Assembly (NCBI RefSeq): GCF_039523335.1
Contig: NZ_BAAAFC010000001.1
Coordinates: forward strand, 124,001 to 188,000
Direction: 5' to 3'
Source of the DNA: Marinobacter szutsaonensis
GTDB taxonomy: Bacteria; Pseudomonadota; Gammaproteobacteria; Pseudomonadales; Oleiphilaceae
Length of the DNA: 64,000 nucleotides
Positions 51,065-59,985 of the stretch are shown in pieces; the stretch's first letter is position 1, and every line of letters starts with the position of its first letter. The translations under genes and the position numbers were made by a program. The notes under the pieces are model-generated. The model saw only the letters and a list, made by a program, of their open reading frames with translations. It was not told the origin of the DNA and did no database searches.

Positions 51065-53212
51065 TCAGAACCGGATTCCGGCTTCAACGAAAAACTGGTT
51101 CTGATCCTCAATCCGGTTGTCCGGACTCATCCATGCCTCTGGATTCAGATAGTGTTGCATCGTGAGCGCCAGCACGTAACTGTAGTCTGGCGCGTCCACC
51201 CGTTTGGCGAGCCGGAAATCCGCACGCTCAAAACGGGTATTCCTGACCTCGTTTGTCCAGTAATAGGCCACCGAGGAAGTGAGGTCCATCGGGAGTTCCT
51301 GGATCCAGGCTAAGCTTCCGGAGTGCCGGGCGGATAACCGGCCGAGCAAATCAACGGCGTACTGTTGATCGTTTTCAGACAGAGCGGCTGGATCACCAAT
51401 GTACCTGCCATCCTGGTCGAGATAGCCGTAGGTTGCCCGCAACATCGTTCCCGGAAACTCCAGCGAGGTTTCAATTTCAAATCCCTCCTGGTCCAGGTCG
51501 ACGTTGTTATCTATGGTCCATTCCTCTTCGTTGATTACGCCGCTGATCATGTCGTTCAGGTCATCATTGAAATAACGTATTTCCGTGGAAAACAGCGCAT
51601 TATCCAGATGAAACTGGCCGAAATAACTAATCTCGCGGGATGTGATCCATTCCTCCTCAAGGTCCTCACCGAGGGTTGAGGTTTGGGGGTCTACGAGATC
51701 CGCGATAAGAAACCGCACCCCTTCAAGGGCAGTAAATGGCGGCTGGACATTGGCTGGCCGGTATGACCAGTCAGGATCCTGCTCAAACGCGTCCGGTGTT
51801 CGCACGGCGCGGGAGTAAACAAACCGAAGCGCATGGTTGTCATTGAAGATGAAATTCGTGGCGGCCCGGGGAGAGAAGTAGCCTTCATGGGTTGTTGTCG
51901 TTTTCTCGTAGTTCCCGCCGACGTTGAATGTCACCCAGCGGGCCGGAGAGTATTCCACATTGGCGAATACCCGACTCTGATAGTTATTGCCCTGCCCGTT
52001 GAAAAATGTTTCCGAGTCAAAGGAGTCCTTTCGATAGCCAACACCTGACACCAGCTTGAGATCCGGATTGAGAAATAACGTGTCCTGGAGCTCAAATTCC
52101 TGCCGCGATTCTTCGATGTCCTCGTTTAGATCCGCAATGAAGGGGCCCTGATCGGTCGGGAAAGGGCTATCCGGAGGCAGCAGGGCAGCAAATTGATCTG
52201 CAGGAATGGCTATCGACCAGCGCTGTCTTCGTTTCTGGTCCTGGTAACTGGCCAGCACGTGATAGAAATGATTTGGGGATGTTCCCCCATTGAACCGGAC
52301 CTGAACGTAGTAATCATCCATCAGGATATCTGGATCGGTTACTGCCCCCAGCTTTCCGGATTTGAATCTGTCCTCTTCATTGACTCCCTCCAGTACACCC
52401 GCCCGGAAATCAACAGAGTGCCGATTATCTATTTTCAGGATGCTGTCAAAGTTGAAATTGTTGATGTCATGGCCGTCATGGAACGGAACCGCCTCGCCGC
52501 CCTCTAACTGTGAGTCGAAGCCATTGGATTTGCGTTTCTCGTAGGACAGCCTCCAGCTTCCACCGGGGTTTGTGTCGGCCACGGAAGTGAAGGTTCTGAG
52601 GTGGCCACGAGATCCCGAGGCAGCATAGGCTTCGACACCGGCGCTATCCTCGGGTGAGCGCGTAATGATATTAACGGCACCAAGAAAGGCGTTGATACCA
52701 TAGGCGGCAGAGTTGGGGCCCCGGCTGACCTCAATGCGCTCGATATTCTCCAGCGCCACCGGCATGGCTAGCCAGTCCACGTCTGCAAGACTCGCGCGGT
52801 ACGCTGTACGCCCGTCGATCAGAACCTGAAGCCGGCGCTGTTCATACTGGGATGTGCCGTGGTACGTTGCCACAGGATTGGTACTGCCCCGGTCGCCCAC
52901 GACCATCCCGGGCACCAGTCTCAGCGCTTCCACCAGGTTCATGATCCCCAGGTCGCGAATCATGTCACCGGTAAGGATGGTGGTGGTGCCGGGTACCTTC
53001 AGCTTGGATTGCCTCAGGCGGGTAGTGGTCAGCACTTCAGGAAGTTCGGAGAGTTCGCCGTCAAGCGCGAAGATTTCTGACGACATCAAGGGGTCGGAAA
53101 CCTGGGCGTGGGCCGGCAAACATGCAGCGGAGACCAGCATCAGAGCGTAACGGAATGACCGGCGGCGCGGCAGGTTTATGAAACTTAACTGCAATCTAGT
53201 CGAAACACTCAT
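51065..53212 (-). CDS. TonB-dependent outer-membrane receptor
   Basis: The 715-residue protein has a signal peptide (cleavage near AHA-QV), a plug domain (about 60-165: TTTRLRQSKLKVPGTTTILTGDMI, IERIEVSRGPNSAAYGINAFLGAVNIIT) and a 22-strand-type barrel ending with a terminal Phe (EAGIRF). It resembles the colicin I/iron-type receptor group. The substrate is unknown: it could be a siderophore, a vitamin or a carbohydrate. No TonB box is obvious. It heads an operon with a binding protein and a hybrid kinase. Confidence 0.9.
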   Translation of the reverse strand: MSVSTRLQLSFINLPRRRSFRYALMLVSAACLPAHAQVSDPLMSSEIFALDGELSELPEVLTTTRLRQSKLKVPGTTTILTGDMIRDLGIMNLVEALRLVPGMVVGDRGSTNPVATYHGTSQYEQRRLQVLIDGRTAYRASLADVDWLAMPVALENIERIEVSRGPNSAAYGINAFLGAVNIITRSPEDSAGVEAYAASGSRGHLRTFTSVADTNPGGSWRLSYEKRKSNGFDSQLEGGEAVPFHDGHDINNFNFDSILKIDNRHSVDFRAGVLEGVNEEDRFKSGKLGAVTDPDILMDDYYVQVRFNGGTSPNHFYHVLASYQDQKRRQRWSIAIPADQFAALLPPDSPFPTDQGPFIADLNEDIEESRQEFELQDTLFLNPDLKLVSGVGYRKDSFDSETFFNGQGNNYQSRVFANVEYSPARWVTFNVGGNYEKTTTTHEGYFSPRAATNFIFNDNHALRFVYSRAVRTPDAFEQDPDWSYRPANVQPPFTALEGVRFLIADLVDPQTSTLGEDLEEEWITSREISYFGQFHLDNALFSTEIRYFNDDLNDMISGVINEEEWTIDNNVDLDQEGFEIETSLEFPGTMLRATYGYLDQDGRYIGDPAALSENDQQYAVDLLGRLSARHSGSLAWIQELPMDLTSSVAYYWTNEVRNTRFERADFRLAKRVDAPDYSYVLALTMQHYLNPEAWMSPDNRIEDQNQFFVEAGIRF

Positions 53213-53344
53213 GAATCACGTTCTATAATCTGCCGGTCTCAGGGGGTTAACACGGTGTTCTTCTTGTTTTACCTATCGTAGGGGACTACACACGGTTTGT
53301 CTCTCAATATTGTAATCAATCTCGGGGCTGGGAGTTACAGCTAT

Positions 53345-54019
53345 ATGAATTGCTGGGAAATCCTTGGAATCGAACCAACCAGTGACCGTCAGCGAATACA
53401 GCAGGCGTATGAACAGCAGCTGAAATTTGCCTCCGCGGATGAGGCCGAAGCGCTCCGCAGAGCGTTTCAGGAGGCCAGCGGTGAGTCGGCACCGGAGTCT
53501 GCCACCGTCGTTACGTCGGAGCCGGGTTATGGCGCTGTTCAAGAGGAAGATGGTGGGGAAGCCGTCGAGGCGGCAGCTCCTGTCAGGGAAAGGCCCCTGG
53601 ACGCGGAGGAAGGCCAGATCGTCCGGGAGGTGGTCATCCAGATCAAGGCCTTGCTGAATGACTCCCAGCGGAGCAAGGATGTCGGTATCTGGAAGGCGAT
53701 TCTGTGCGAACCGCCTGCCGACAAGCCGGTGTTGCGCCGGGAAATTGCCGGTCAGCTGGAGCCGCAGCTTCGACCGATGGCGGAAAACGGCAGCCTGGCA
53801 GCCCCGGTCACCCGTTTTCTGGGCGAGTGGTTCGACTGGTACAGCCTGCAGGACGTGCCGGAGGAGCCGGTTGATGACCGGAACTTCCCGGAACCCGGGA
53901 TGGCCGAGGATCAGCCGGAACAGCCGCCACAAATGGTCAATTTCTGGCCGGCTGTCATCGGCTGGATTGTCGGACTGGTGATCCTGGCGTCAATTTTCGG
54001 CGGTATGGGCGGGGGATGA
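53345..54019 (+). CDS. unrecognised membrane protein with J-domain-like start
   Basis: I do not recognise this 224-residue protein as a named family. Its first ~45 residues (MNCWEILGIEPTSDRQRIQQAYEQQLK) look like the beginning of a DnaJ domain, but the HPD motif is missing. After that comes an acidic linker and an Ala/Pro-rich region, a WFDWY stretch, and one C-terminal helix (about 196-218, AVIGWIVGLVILASIFGG) ending in GMGGG. So a cytoplasmic domain tethered by a tail anchor is likely. Start ATG 53345 is chosen because the J-like motif begins there; a start 48 nt upstream is possible. Its last 30 bp overlap the convergent transporter gene. Confidence 0.6.
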   Translation: MNCWEILGIEPTSDRQRIQQAYEQQLKFASADEAEALRRAFQEASGESAPESATVVTSEPGYGAVQEEDGGEAVEAAAPVRERPLDAEEGQIVREVVIQIKALLNDSQRSKDVGIWKAILCEPPADKPVLRREIAGQLEPQLRPMAENGSLAAPVTRFLGEWFDWYSLQDVPEEPVDDRNFPEPGMAEDQPEQPPQMVNFWPAVIGWIVGLVILASIFGGMGGG

Positions 54020-55000
54020 TTCCCTCGCCTGTTCAATTTTCTCGCGATATTTCTGGGCCAGAATGGCCCCGACAATTACCTGGATCTGGTTGTAGCACAT
54101 GATCGGCAACACGATCATGCCGAAGCCGGGGTGACCGGAAAACAACACCTTGGCCATAGGCAGCCCCGATGCCAGGCTTTTCTTTGATCCGCAGAACACC
54201 ACGGCAGTCTCATCCTCCAGGCTGAAGCCGAACCGACGTACCAGGAACCGCGCCATCACCATAAAGAAGCCCAGAAGTGCAAAGCACAGGGCGACGGCAA
54301 AAACGATGGCCTGCAACGGCAGGTTCTGCCAGAGCCCGCTTACCACAGAATGGGAAAACGCGGAGTATACGATCAGCCAGATCACGCATTGATCGTAGCG
54401 CGCCATGAGTTTCTCGTTCCGGGCCAGGTAACCTCCAAGCCAGGGTCGCATGGCATGGCCCACTGCAAACGGCAGCAACAGCTGCATCACGATATCCTTC
54501 AGCGCCTCGGCGACCGAGAACCCTCCCGCTCCGGACGTACTGACCAGCAGCAATAACAGGAACGGTGTCAGCATCATGCCGAACACATTCGAGGCTGCCG
54601 CGCTGCAGATTGCCGCCGGTACGTTGCCCTTCGCCATTGCTGTGTAAGCAATGGAAGAAGAGACCGCCGAGGGCAGAACCCCCAGATAGAGGAAGCCAAG
54701 CCCCAGGTCCCTGGGCATCCACGTGGGAATGATGTCCGACAGCGCGTTGATAGGCAGAACGGCCAGCGGGAAGAAGACAAAGGTGAGGGCCGTTATCAGG
54801 ATGTGCAGGCGCCAGTGGGTCGCGCCGGCAATGATCTGCTCCCGGGATAGCGCCGCGCCGTGAAAAAAGAACAGGAGAGCCACGGCTAGGGTGCCGGCCG
54901 TTGCCAGCCAGTTCGCAGCAGAGCCGGTGGCAGGAAGGAAAGAGGCAAGAACAATGGCCCCCAGCAACAGCAGGGTAAAGGTATCAATGCGCAACTTCAT
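53990..55000 (-). CDS. SBF-like (SLC10A7-type) transporter
   Basis: The 336-residue protein has about ten hydrophobic segments and the SBF-like (PF13593) blocks FFFHGAALSREQ, LGFLYLGVLPSAVSSSIAYT and GNVPAAICSAAASNVFGMMLTP. These are sodium-coupled or related transporters of the bile-acid:sodium symporter superfamily; the substrate is unknown. It follows a GntR regulator gene with an ATGA overlap, so the regulator probably senses something related to its substrate. Confidence 0.87.
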   Translation of the reverse strand: MKLRIDTFTLLLLGAIVLASFLPATGSAANWLATAGTLAVALLFFFHGAALSREQIIAGATHWRLHILITALTFVFFPLAVLPINALSDIIPTWMPRDLGLGFLYLGVLPSAVSSSIAYTAMAKGNVPAAICSAAASNVFGMMLTPFLLLLLVSTSGAGGFSVAEALKDIVMQLLLPFAVGHAMRPWLGGYLARNEKLMARYDQCVIWLIVYSAFSHSVVSGLWQNLPLQAIVFAVALCFALLGFFMVMARFLVRRFGFSLEDETAVVFCGSKKSLASGLPMAKVLFSGHPGFGMIVLPIMCYNQIQVIVGAILAQKYREKIEQARESSPAHTAEN

Positions 55001-55680
55001 GAAATGGCAGCTCCCGGATTGAGGGTGTCAAGACTGGGTTGGAGCAGTTCCCGGGCCAGTTGTCCGGCCTTCTGGGCTTCACCGCGACGAATGGCAGCCA
55101 GCAGCAGTTCGTGGTCTTCCTGGGACGGTTCCGGAAGATCGGCATCCATCTCTGTGCGCTCGATGGTCTGGCTCACCCCGTGGGAAAAATAATCGTAGAG
55201 CTCCAGCAGGGCAGGGTTGTGGGAGGCCATGACCACGGCATGGTGAAACTGTTCATCGTGCCTGATGCGCTCCTCAAGGTTGTTCGCGGAGCGCGCGCGG
55301 GCATCGAGGGCATCGGTCATGCGTTTGAGGTCGTCTTCCGTACGCCGAAGTGAAGCCAGCTTGGCGGCCTCGGATTCGAGCATGATGCGGACTTCCAGCT
55401 GGTCGGCCAGCTCGGTGCGGGCAATGCGCCGCAGCGTTTCGCCGGCATCCCGGGTGGCGCGCACATAGGTACCGTCGCCCTGACGGGTTTCCAGCATACC
55501 CACGTGTACCAGAACACGTACCGCCTCCCGGACGGTGTTACGGCTTACGCCGAGGGATTCGGACAGCTCCGACTCGACCGGGAGCTTGTCTCCAAGAGCC
55601 CAATCTCCCTTCTCGATGGCCTGCCTGAGGCTCTCGATAGCAGTTTCCACCAGGGAACCTTTCCGGATTCTTTCCAGCAT
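54997..55680 (-). CDS. FadR-type GntR family transcriptional regulator
   Basis: The 227-residue protein has an N-terminal winged helix (VETAIESLRQAIEKGDWALGDKLPVESELSESLGVSRNTVREAVRVLVHVGMLETRQGDGTYV) and a helical FCD ligand-binding domain (LEVRIMLESEAAKLAS, DEQFHHAVVMASHNPAL). FadR/FCD regulators bind small organic acids. It is first in a two-gene operon with the SBF-like transporter and probably controls it and itself; two repeats resembling an operator lie just before its start codon. Confidence 0.9.
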   Translation of the reverse strand: MLERIRKGSLVETAIESLRQAIEKGDWALGDKLPVESELSESLGVSRNTVREAVRVLVHVGMLETRQGDGTYVRATRDAGETLRRIARTELADQLEVRIMLESEAAKLASLRRTEDDLKRMTDALDARARSANNLEERIRHDEQFHHAVVMASHNPALLELYDYFSHGVSQTIERTEMDADLPEPSQEDHELLLAAIRRGEAQKAGQLARELLQPSLDTLNPGAAIS

Positions 55681-55682
55681 CA

Positions 55683-55716
55683 GATGATCATCCTTCTATC
55701 AGATGAACCAATCATC
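55683..55716. promoter_or_regulatory. pair of GATGA/TCATC dyads before the GntR gene
   Basis: GATGATCATC (55683-55692) is a perfect palindrome. GATGA-N5-TCATC (55702-55716) uses the same half-sites with 5 bp between them. They start 3 bp before the GntR start codon, so binding would block transcription or translation start. Autoregulatory operator is inference. Confidence 0.45.
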
Positions 55717-55767
55717 CTATGAATTAACCGAAAACTCAACGGCTGCGGAACTGCCGTTAAGGGATAG

Positions 55768-57246
55768 TCAGTTGGCGGGGTTCAGGAACTGGTAGTCGGC
55801 GGTCTCCACGTGCCGGGTGGCAAACCGGTAGGTAAAGGTGAACCCCGGCCAGTTCACGGTGTTCTTGCCATTCTCATCCAGGTACCAGGAGGTACAGCCG
55901 GTATCCCAGACGGTTCCCTCCAGCCCGGTCTGAACCACCTGGGAGAAACGCTCCTGGCGATCCTCGCGCACATCCATGGCCGCTCCCGGGTACTTGTCCA
56001 GGGCCTTCAGGCAATCGAGAACGTAGTGGAACTGGGATTCGAGCATGTAAAGAATGGAGTTGTGGGCCAGGTTGGTATTGGGCCCGTAGAGCATGAACAT
56101 GTTGGGAAAACCGCTGACGGTGATGCCCTTGAAGGCCACCGCGCCGTCCTTCCAGGCTTCATTCAGGGCCCTGCCGTTGCGCCCGGTAATGTTGATTGGT
56201 GACAGGAACTCGGATGCCCGGAAACCGGTCGCGAGTATGATGGCATCGGCCGGGTAGTGAGCGCCGTCGGCGGTGAGCACACCGTCCGGAGCGACCTCTC
56301 GGATAGCGTCGGTGACCAGATTCACGTTGGACTGATTGATGGCCGGGTACCAATCGTTGGAAATCAGGATACGCTTACAGCCAATCTGATAATCCGGGAT
56401 GATCTTCCGGAGTTTTTCCGGGTCAGTTACCCGTTTTTGCGCCTCCTTCCGCGCCTGTCGGGCAAAGATCTCCAGCAGACCATTGAAACGGGTGAAGGCC
56501 AGTGCCCGGCTTTCGTTCTTCCAGTAGATCAGGTATCGGTAGAGCCGGTCCCAGACCGGCAGTTTGCTGAACAGCCATTGCTCCCAGGGCTTGAACGGGC
56601 GATCCGGTTTGGGCAGGACCCAGGCGGCGCTGCGCTGGAAGAGGTTGAGGGTGTTCGCCTGTTTGGCGACTTCCGGCACAAACTGGATGGCGCTGGCGCC
56701 GGTGCCGATCACGGCGACCTTCTTGCCGGTGAGATCGTAGTTATGATCCCAGCGGGCGGAATGGAACATCCGGCCCTGGAACTGGTCCAGGCCTTCGATA
56801 TTGGGCCAGGCCGGCTGGTTCAGTTGGCCCGTCGCGGTGATGAGAATGCGGGAGGTGAGCGTTTCCCCGGAGGTCAGGGTCACGTTCCAGCGGTTCAGCC
56901 GCTGATCAAATTCCGCGTCTGCAACCTCCGAGTTGAAGCGGATGTGCTCGCCAAGCCCGTATTTTTCAACGCAGTGCTCCATATAACCCAGGATTTCACT
57001 CTGCAGGCCGAATTTGCGGGACCAGTCGTGTTTGGGTTCAAAGGAGTAGGAATAGAAATGGGACTGGACGTCACAGGCGGCGCCGGGATAGGTGTTGTCA
57101 CGCCAGGTGCCGCCCACGCGGTCCGCTTTTTCCAGCAGGGTTATGTTTTGGTAGCCCGCTCTCTTGAGCTGAATCGCCATCCCCAATCCGCCAAATCCGG
57201 TACCGATGATAAGTATGGACGGGGACTCAGTGTTTGCTCTTTGCAT
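55768..57246 (-). CDS. Baeyer-Villiger-type flavin monooxygenase
   Basis: The 492-residue flavoprotein has FAD fold IIGTGFGGLGMAIQL, the BVMO fingerprint FQGRMFHSARWDH (F-x-G-x3-H-x3-W-[PD]) and NADPH fold VAVIGTGASAIQFVPE. Such enzymes insert oxygen into ketones. The start at 57246 gives a normal N-terminus; upstream in-frame codons would add 37 unrelated residues. Substrate unknown. It lies between the GntR and LysR genes, transcribed in the same direction as both. Confidence 0.9.
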   Translation of the reverse strand: MQRANTESPSILIIGTGFGGLGMAIQLKRAGYQNITLLEKADRVGGTWRDNTYPGAACDVQSHFYSYSFEPKHDWSRKFGLQSEILGYMEHCVEKYGLGEHIRFNSEVADAEFDQRLNRWNVTLTSGETLTSRILITATGQLNQPAWPNIEGLDQFQGRMFHSARWDHNYDLTGKKVAVIGTGASAIQFVPEVAKQANTLNLFQRSAAWVLPKPDRPFKPWEQWLFSKLPVWDRLYRYLIYWKNESRALAFTRFNGLLEIFARQARKEAQKRVTDPEKLRKIIPDYQIGCKRILISNDWYPAINQSNVNLVTDAIREVAPDGVLTADGAHYPADAIILATGFRASEFLSPINITGRNGRALNEAWKDGAVAFKGITVSGFPNMFMLYGPNTNLAHNSILYMLESQFHYVLDCLKALDKYPGAAMDVREDRQERFSQVVQTGLEGTVWDTGCTSWYLDENGKNTVNWPGFTFTYRFATRHVETADYQFLNPAN

Positions 57247-57353
57247 GATTCTCGCTGCCCGGACGTTGTTATTTTCATGGACTCGTTCCGAGTATACGGC
57301 GACAGACGATCGGAATGTATGACTTATTCGCACATCGACGCTAGTCAGAATTC

Positions 57354-58253
57354 TCAACCGGGCAGGGAGGTTAGCAGCTCATCTGCAGGTTGAGTCAGCA
57401 GTTCCGACACCAGCGATTGCTGGAACTGACGGCGGATGCTGATCGCATAGAACTCCTCGTAAACGCCGGGCAGGGCCCCGTAATCCCGCAATACTCCGGC
57501 TCGCAGCTCGTCCCGGACCACAACCGGCGGTAGCACCGCAAAGTTGCGGGTATCACGGGTAAGCAGTCGCATCATGGCCATGTCATCCACTTCCGCGATG
57601 ATGTTCGGGTAGATGCCGTGGTATTCGCAGATCTGGTCGAAGGCCTGACGGATATGGTTGTCCGGTCCTGGCACGATCAGGTTCCTGCCGTGCAGGAATT
57701 TGGGCAGGTCAGGCATGCTGTTATCACTCGGCGGGCCGATGACACTCACGGGTTGCCGGGCAAGGCGCCTTGAGCGCCAGGGATTCTGCTCATCGCCCTG
57801 GACCGGCTGATTGGAGAGAATCAGGTCCAGCCGGTGGGCAGACAGGCGCCTGAGCAGATCATCGAGACTGCCGCTCTGGAGCTTCAGTTCCAGATCCTTC
57901 CGCCCTAGCAGCGGCCTCAGAAATCCCTCCTGAAAGTTCCGGGACAGCGTGGCAACTGCGCCCACCTTGAGAATCTCCCGGTTGGTCTGGCTGCCGGAAC
58001 GAAACAGCGCAGCCAGTTCTTCTCCCTGACGAAAAATGTCTTCTGCATAGTTGAAGGCAACCCGTCCTGCCTCTGACAGTCGCAGCCGGCGCCCCTCACG
58101 GATAAAAAGGTCATGGCCGAGGCTCTCTTCGAGCTTCCGGATCTGCCCGGAAAGGGCCGATTGGGAAATATGCAGCGATTCCGCGGCTTTGGTCAGATGA
58201 CCGACACGGGCCACGGTCCAGAAATAGTAGAGGTGGTGGTAGTTCAGTCGCAT
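57354..58253 (-). CDS. LysR family regulator (NhaR/DAB-associated type)
   Basis: The 299-residue protein has an N-terminal helix-turn-helix (MRLNYHHLYYFWTVARVGHLTKAAESLHISQSALSGQIRKLEESLG) of the NhaR-like group and a LysR substrate-binding domain. It is divergent from dabB-dabA, a placement common for DAB operons, so it probably controls them. A T-N11-A dyad in the divergent region is a candidate site. Confidence 0.9.
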   Translation of the reverse strand: MRLNYHHLYYFWTVARVGHLTKAAESLHISQSALSGQIRKLEESLGHDLFIREGRRLRLSEAGRVAFNYAEDIFRQGEELAALFRSGSQTNREILKVGAVATLSRNFQEGFLRPLLGRKDLELKLQSGSLDDLLRRLSAHRLDLILSNQPVQGDEQNPWRSRRLARQPVSVIGPPSDNSMPDLPKFLHGRNLIVPGPDNHIRQAFDQICEYHGIYPNIIAEVDDMAMMRLLTRDTRNFAVLPPVVVRDELRAGVLRDYGALPGVYEEFYAISIRRQFQQSLVSELLTQPADELLTSLPG

Positions 58254-58291
58254 TCGAGCTATCCCGGATTGAACGTTCTTTTTAAGTGAAC

Positions 58292-58310
58292 GGTTTGATA
58301 TTTATAAACC
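58292..58310. promoter_or_regulatory. LysR-type T-N11-A dyad in the LysR/dabB divergent region
   Basis: GGTTT-N9-AAACC contains the T-N11-A signature of LysR sites and is AT-rich inside. It is 39 bp from the LysR start codon and 59 bp from dabB, a good place to control both. GAACGTTC at 58271-58278 is a second short palindrome. Confidence 0.5.
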
Positions 58311-58368
58311 ATTTTTATCGATGCTGCACTCCCGGCAAAGTATGCCTACGCGATGAAGGGAGTTAAGC

Positions 58369-59985
58369 ATGAACGAGAGCCTGAGTTTTCTATCCATTCC
58401 GGTACTGATCGGTTGGCTATTGCTGCCAATCAGCTTTTTTGCCGTAGCTGTTTTCAGTAACTGGACAACAAACCCCCTGAAAATCCGCCATTGCTGGCGA
58501 GTTTCCGAGGGCCTGCTGCTGGCAACTCTCGGAATCACAGGCATCGTGGGTGTGATGTTGCTGCTGGATGCCTGGCTGATTGACACCGGACTGCCGGAGA
58601 TGGGTGCCCGCCTTGGCCTGTACCCGGATGCATTGGCGGTCTGGATGGGCGTGATGGTGGCGTTCATCGGATGGGTGATTCTCCGGTATGCCCGTGATTA
58701 TCTGGCCGGCGATCCAGCGCGGGAGACATTCCTGCCCTGGTTTCTGACAACGCTGGCCTGTGTACTCCTGCTGGTGTTTACCGACCACATGCTGGTACTG
58801 GCAGGCGCCTGGATCGGTGTCAGCCTGGCGCTGCACCAACTACTGACCCTGTACGGGGACCGGCCGGAGGCGCGGCTCGCCGCAGCCCAGAAATTCATTG
58901 CCAGCAGGCTCGGGGATGTGTGCGTCATCGCCAGTGTCCTGCTGCTCTGGGGCCATTACGGAACTTTCCGACTGCCCGAGATGATCGAAGGAGGAGCGGT
59001 TGTAGGCCAGTCGTCCGCAACACTGACGCTTGCCTCGGTACTTCTGGCGGTGGCTGCCATCCTGAAATGCGCCCAGATTCCTTTCCACGGCTGGCTGCTG
59101 CGGGTAATGGAAGCTCCCACACCGGTTTCTGCCTTGTTGCATGCCGGTGTCATCAACCTGGGTGGCTTCCTGTGGCTGCGGCTGTTCCCGGTGTTTGAGG
59201 GATTCACCGCCGGTCATGCCCTGTTGCTGGTGGTGGGCGGGGGCACAGCCCTGATCGCGGTACTCACCATGATGACCCAGACCTCCGTAAAGCATGCCCT
59301 GGCCTGGTCCACCATTTCCCAGATGGGCTTCATGCTGTTCGAAATCGCGCTCGGGGCCTATGTGCTGGCGCTCCTGCACCTGCTTGCACACTCCCTCTAC
59401 AAGGCACATTCCTTCCTGGCGTCGGGTCGGACGGTCAAGGTCTCCGCCATCTCGTTCCACTCCGGCTCAGCAACTGGGGGCAATATCATGCTGGCCGGTG
59501 CCGGTGCGGCACTTGCCACCCTGATCCTCTGGCTCTGGCCTGATCTGGTTGAGGGCAAATCGGTGCTTGCCGGCCTGCTGGTCCTTGCGGTTACCAGCGT
59601 GATCATGGGCATTCCAAACGGTGCCAGCGCCAAAACACGGGCGCTGGTCATGACCATGGCCCTCATGCTGGTGCCGCTTTACGGTGCACTGCATGCCGTC
59701 CTTGGGGGTGCATTCGGAGCGCACGAAGCGATGGTGCCGCCCCTCGAGGCTTCCATTGTTGCCTGGGGAATCCTGATTGCACTGGCACTGCTCTCTGTGC
59801 TGATCCTGGTTGCCAGCCGGGCCAGGGCGGTCCGTGTTCTCCAGGCTCGATTCAGCCAGGGGCTGCGTCTGGAACAGCCTTTTGAGCAGATCACCCGCAA
59901 GCTTGCCAGTGATGCGATGAACGTTCCGCACAAAACTCGCGACCACCTGTCCGGTTATCCCGCTACTGCAGGAGAAAGATCATGA
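58369..59985 (+). CDS. dabB: DAB inorganic-carbon transporter, proton-channel subunit
   Basis: The 538-residue protein has about 14 hydrophobic segments and the NuoL/MrpA proton-transporter core (FIASRLGDVCVIAS, KCAQIPFHGWLLRVMEAPTPVSALLHAG, KHALAWSTISQMGFM, LAHSLYKAHSFLASG). It precedes dabA with an ATGA overlap. In DAB complexes DabB supplies a cation or proton flux that drives DabA. GGGAG lies 7 nt before ATG 58369. Confidence 0.9.
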   Translation: MNESLSFLSIPVLIGWLLLPISFFAVAVFSNWTTNPLKIRHCWRVSEGLLLATLGITGIVGVMLLLDAWLIDTGLPEMGARLGLYPDALAVWMGVMVAFIGWVILRYARDYLAGDPARETFLPWFLTTLACVLLLVFTDHMLVLAGAWIGVSLALHQLLTLYGDRPEARLAAAQKFIASRLGDVCVIASVLLLWGHYGTFRLPEMIEGGAVVGQSSATLTLASVLLAVAAILKCAQIPFHGWLLRVMEAPTPVSALLHAGVINLGGFLWLRLFPVFEGFTAGHALLLVVGGGTALIAVLTMMTQTSVKHALAWSTISQMGFMLFEIALGAYVLALLHLLAHSLYKAHSFLASGRTVKVSAISFHSGSATGGNIMLAGAGAALATLILWLWPDLVEGKSVLAGLLVLAVTSVIMGIPNGASAKTRALVMTMALMLVPLYGALHAVLGGAFGAHEAMVPPLEASIVAWGILIALALLSVLILVASRARAVRVLQARFSQGLRLEQPFEQITRKLASDAMNVPHKTRDHLSGYPATAGERS

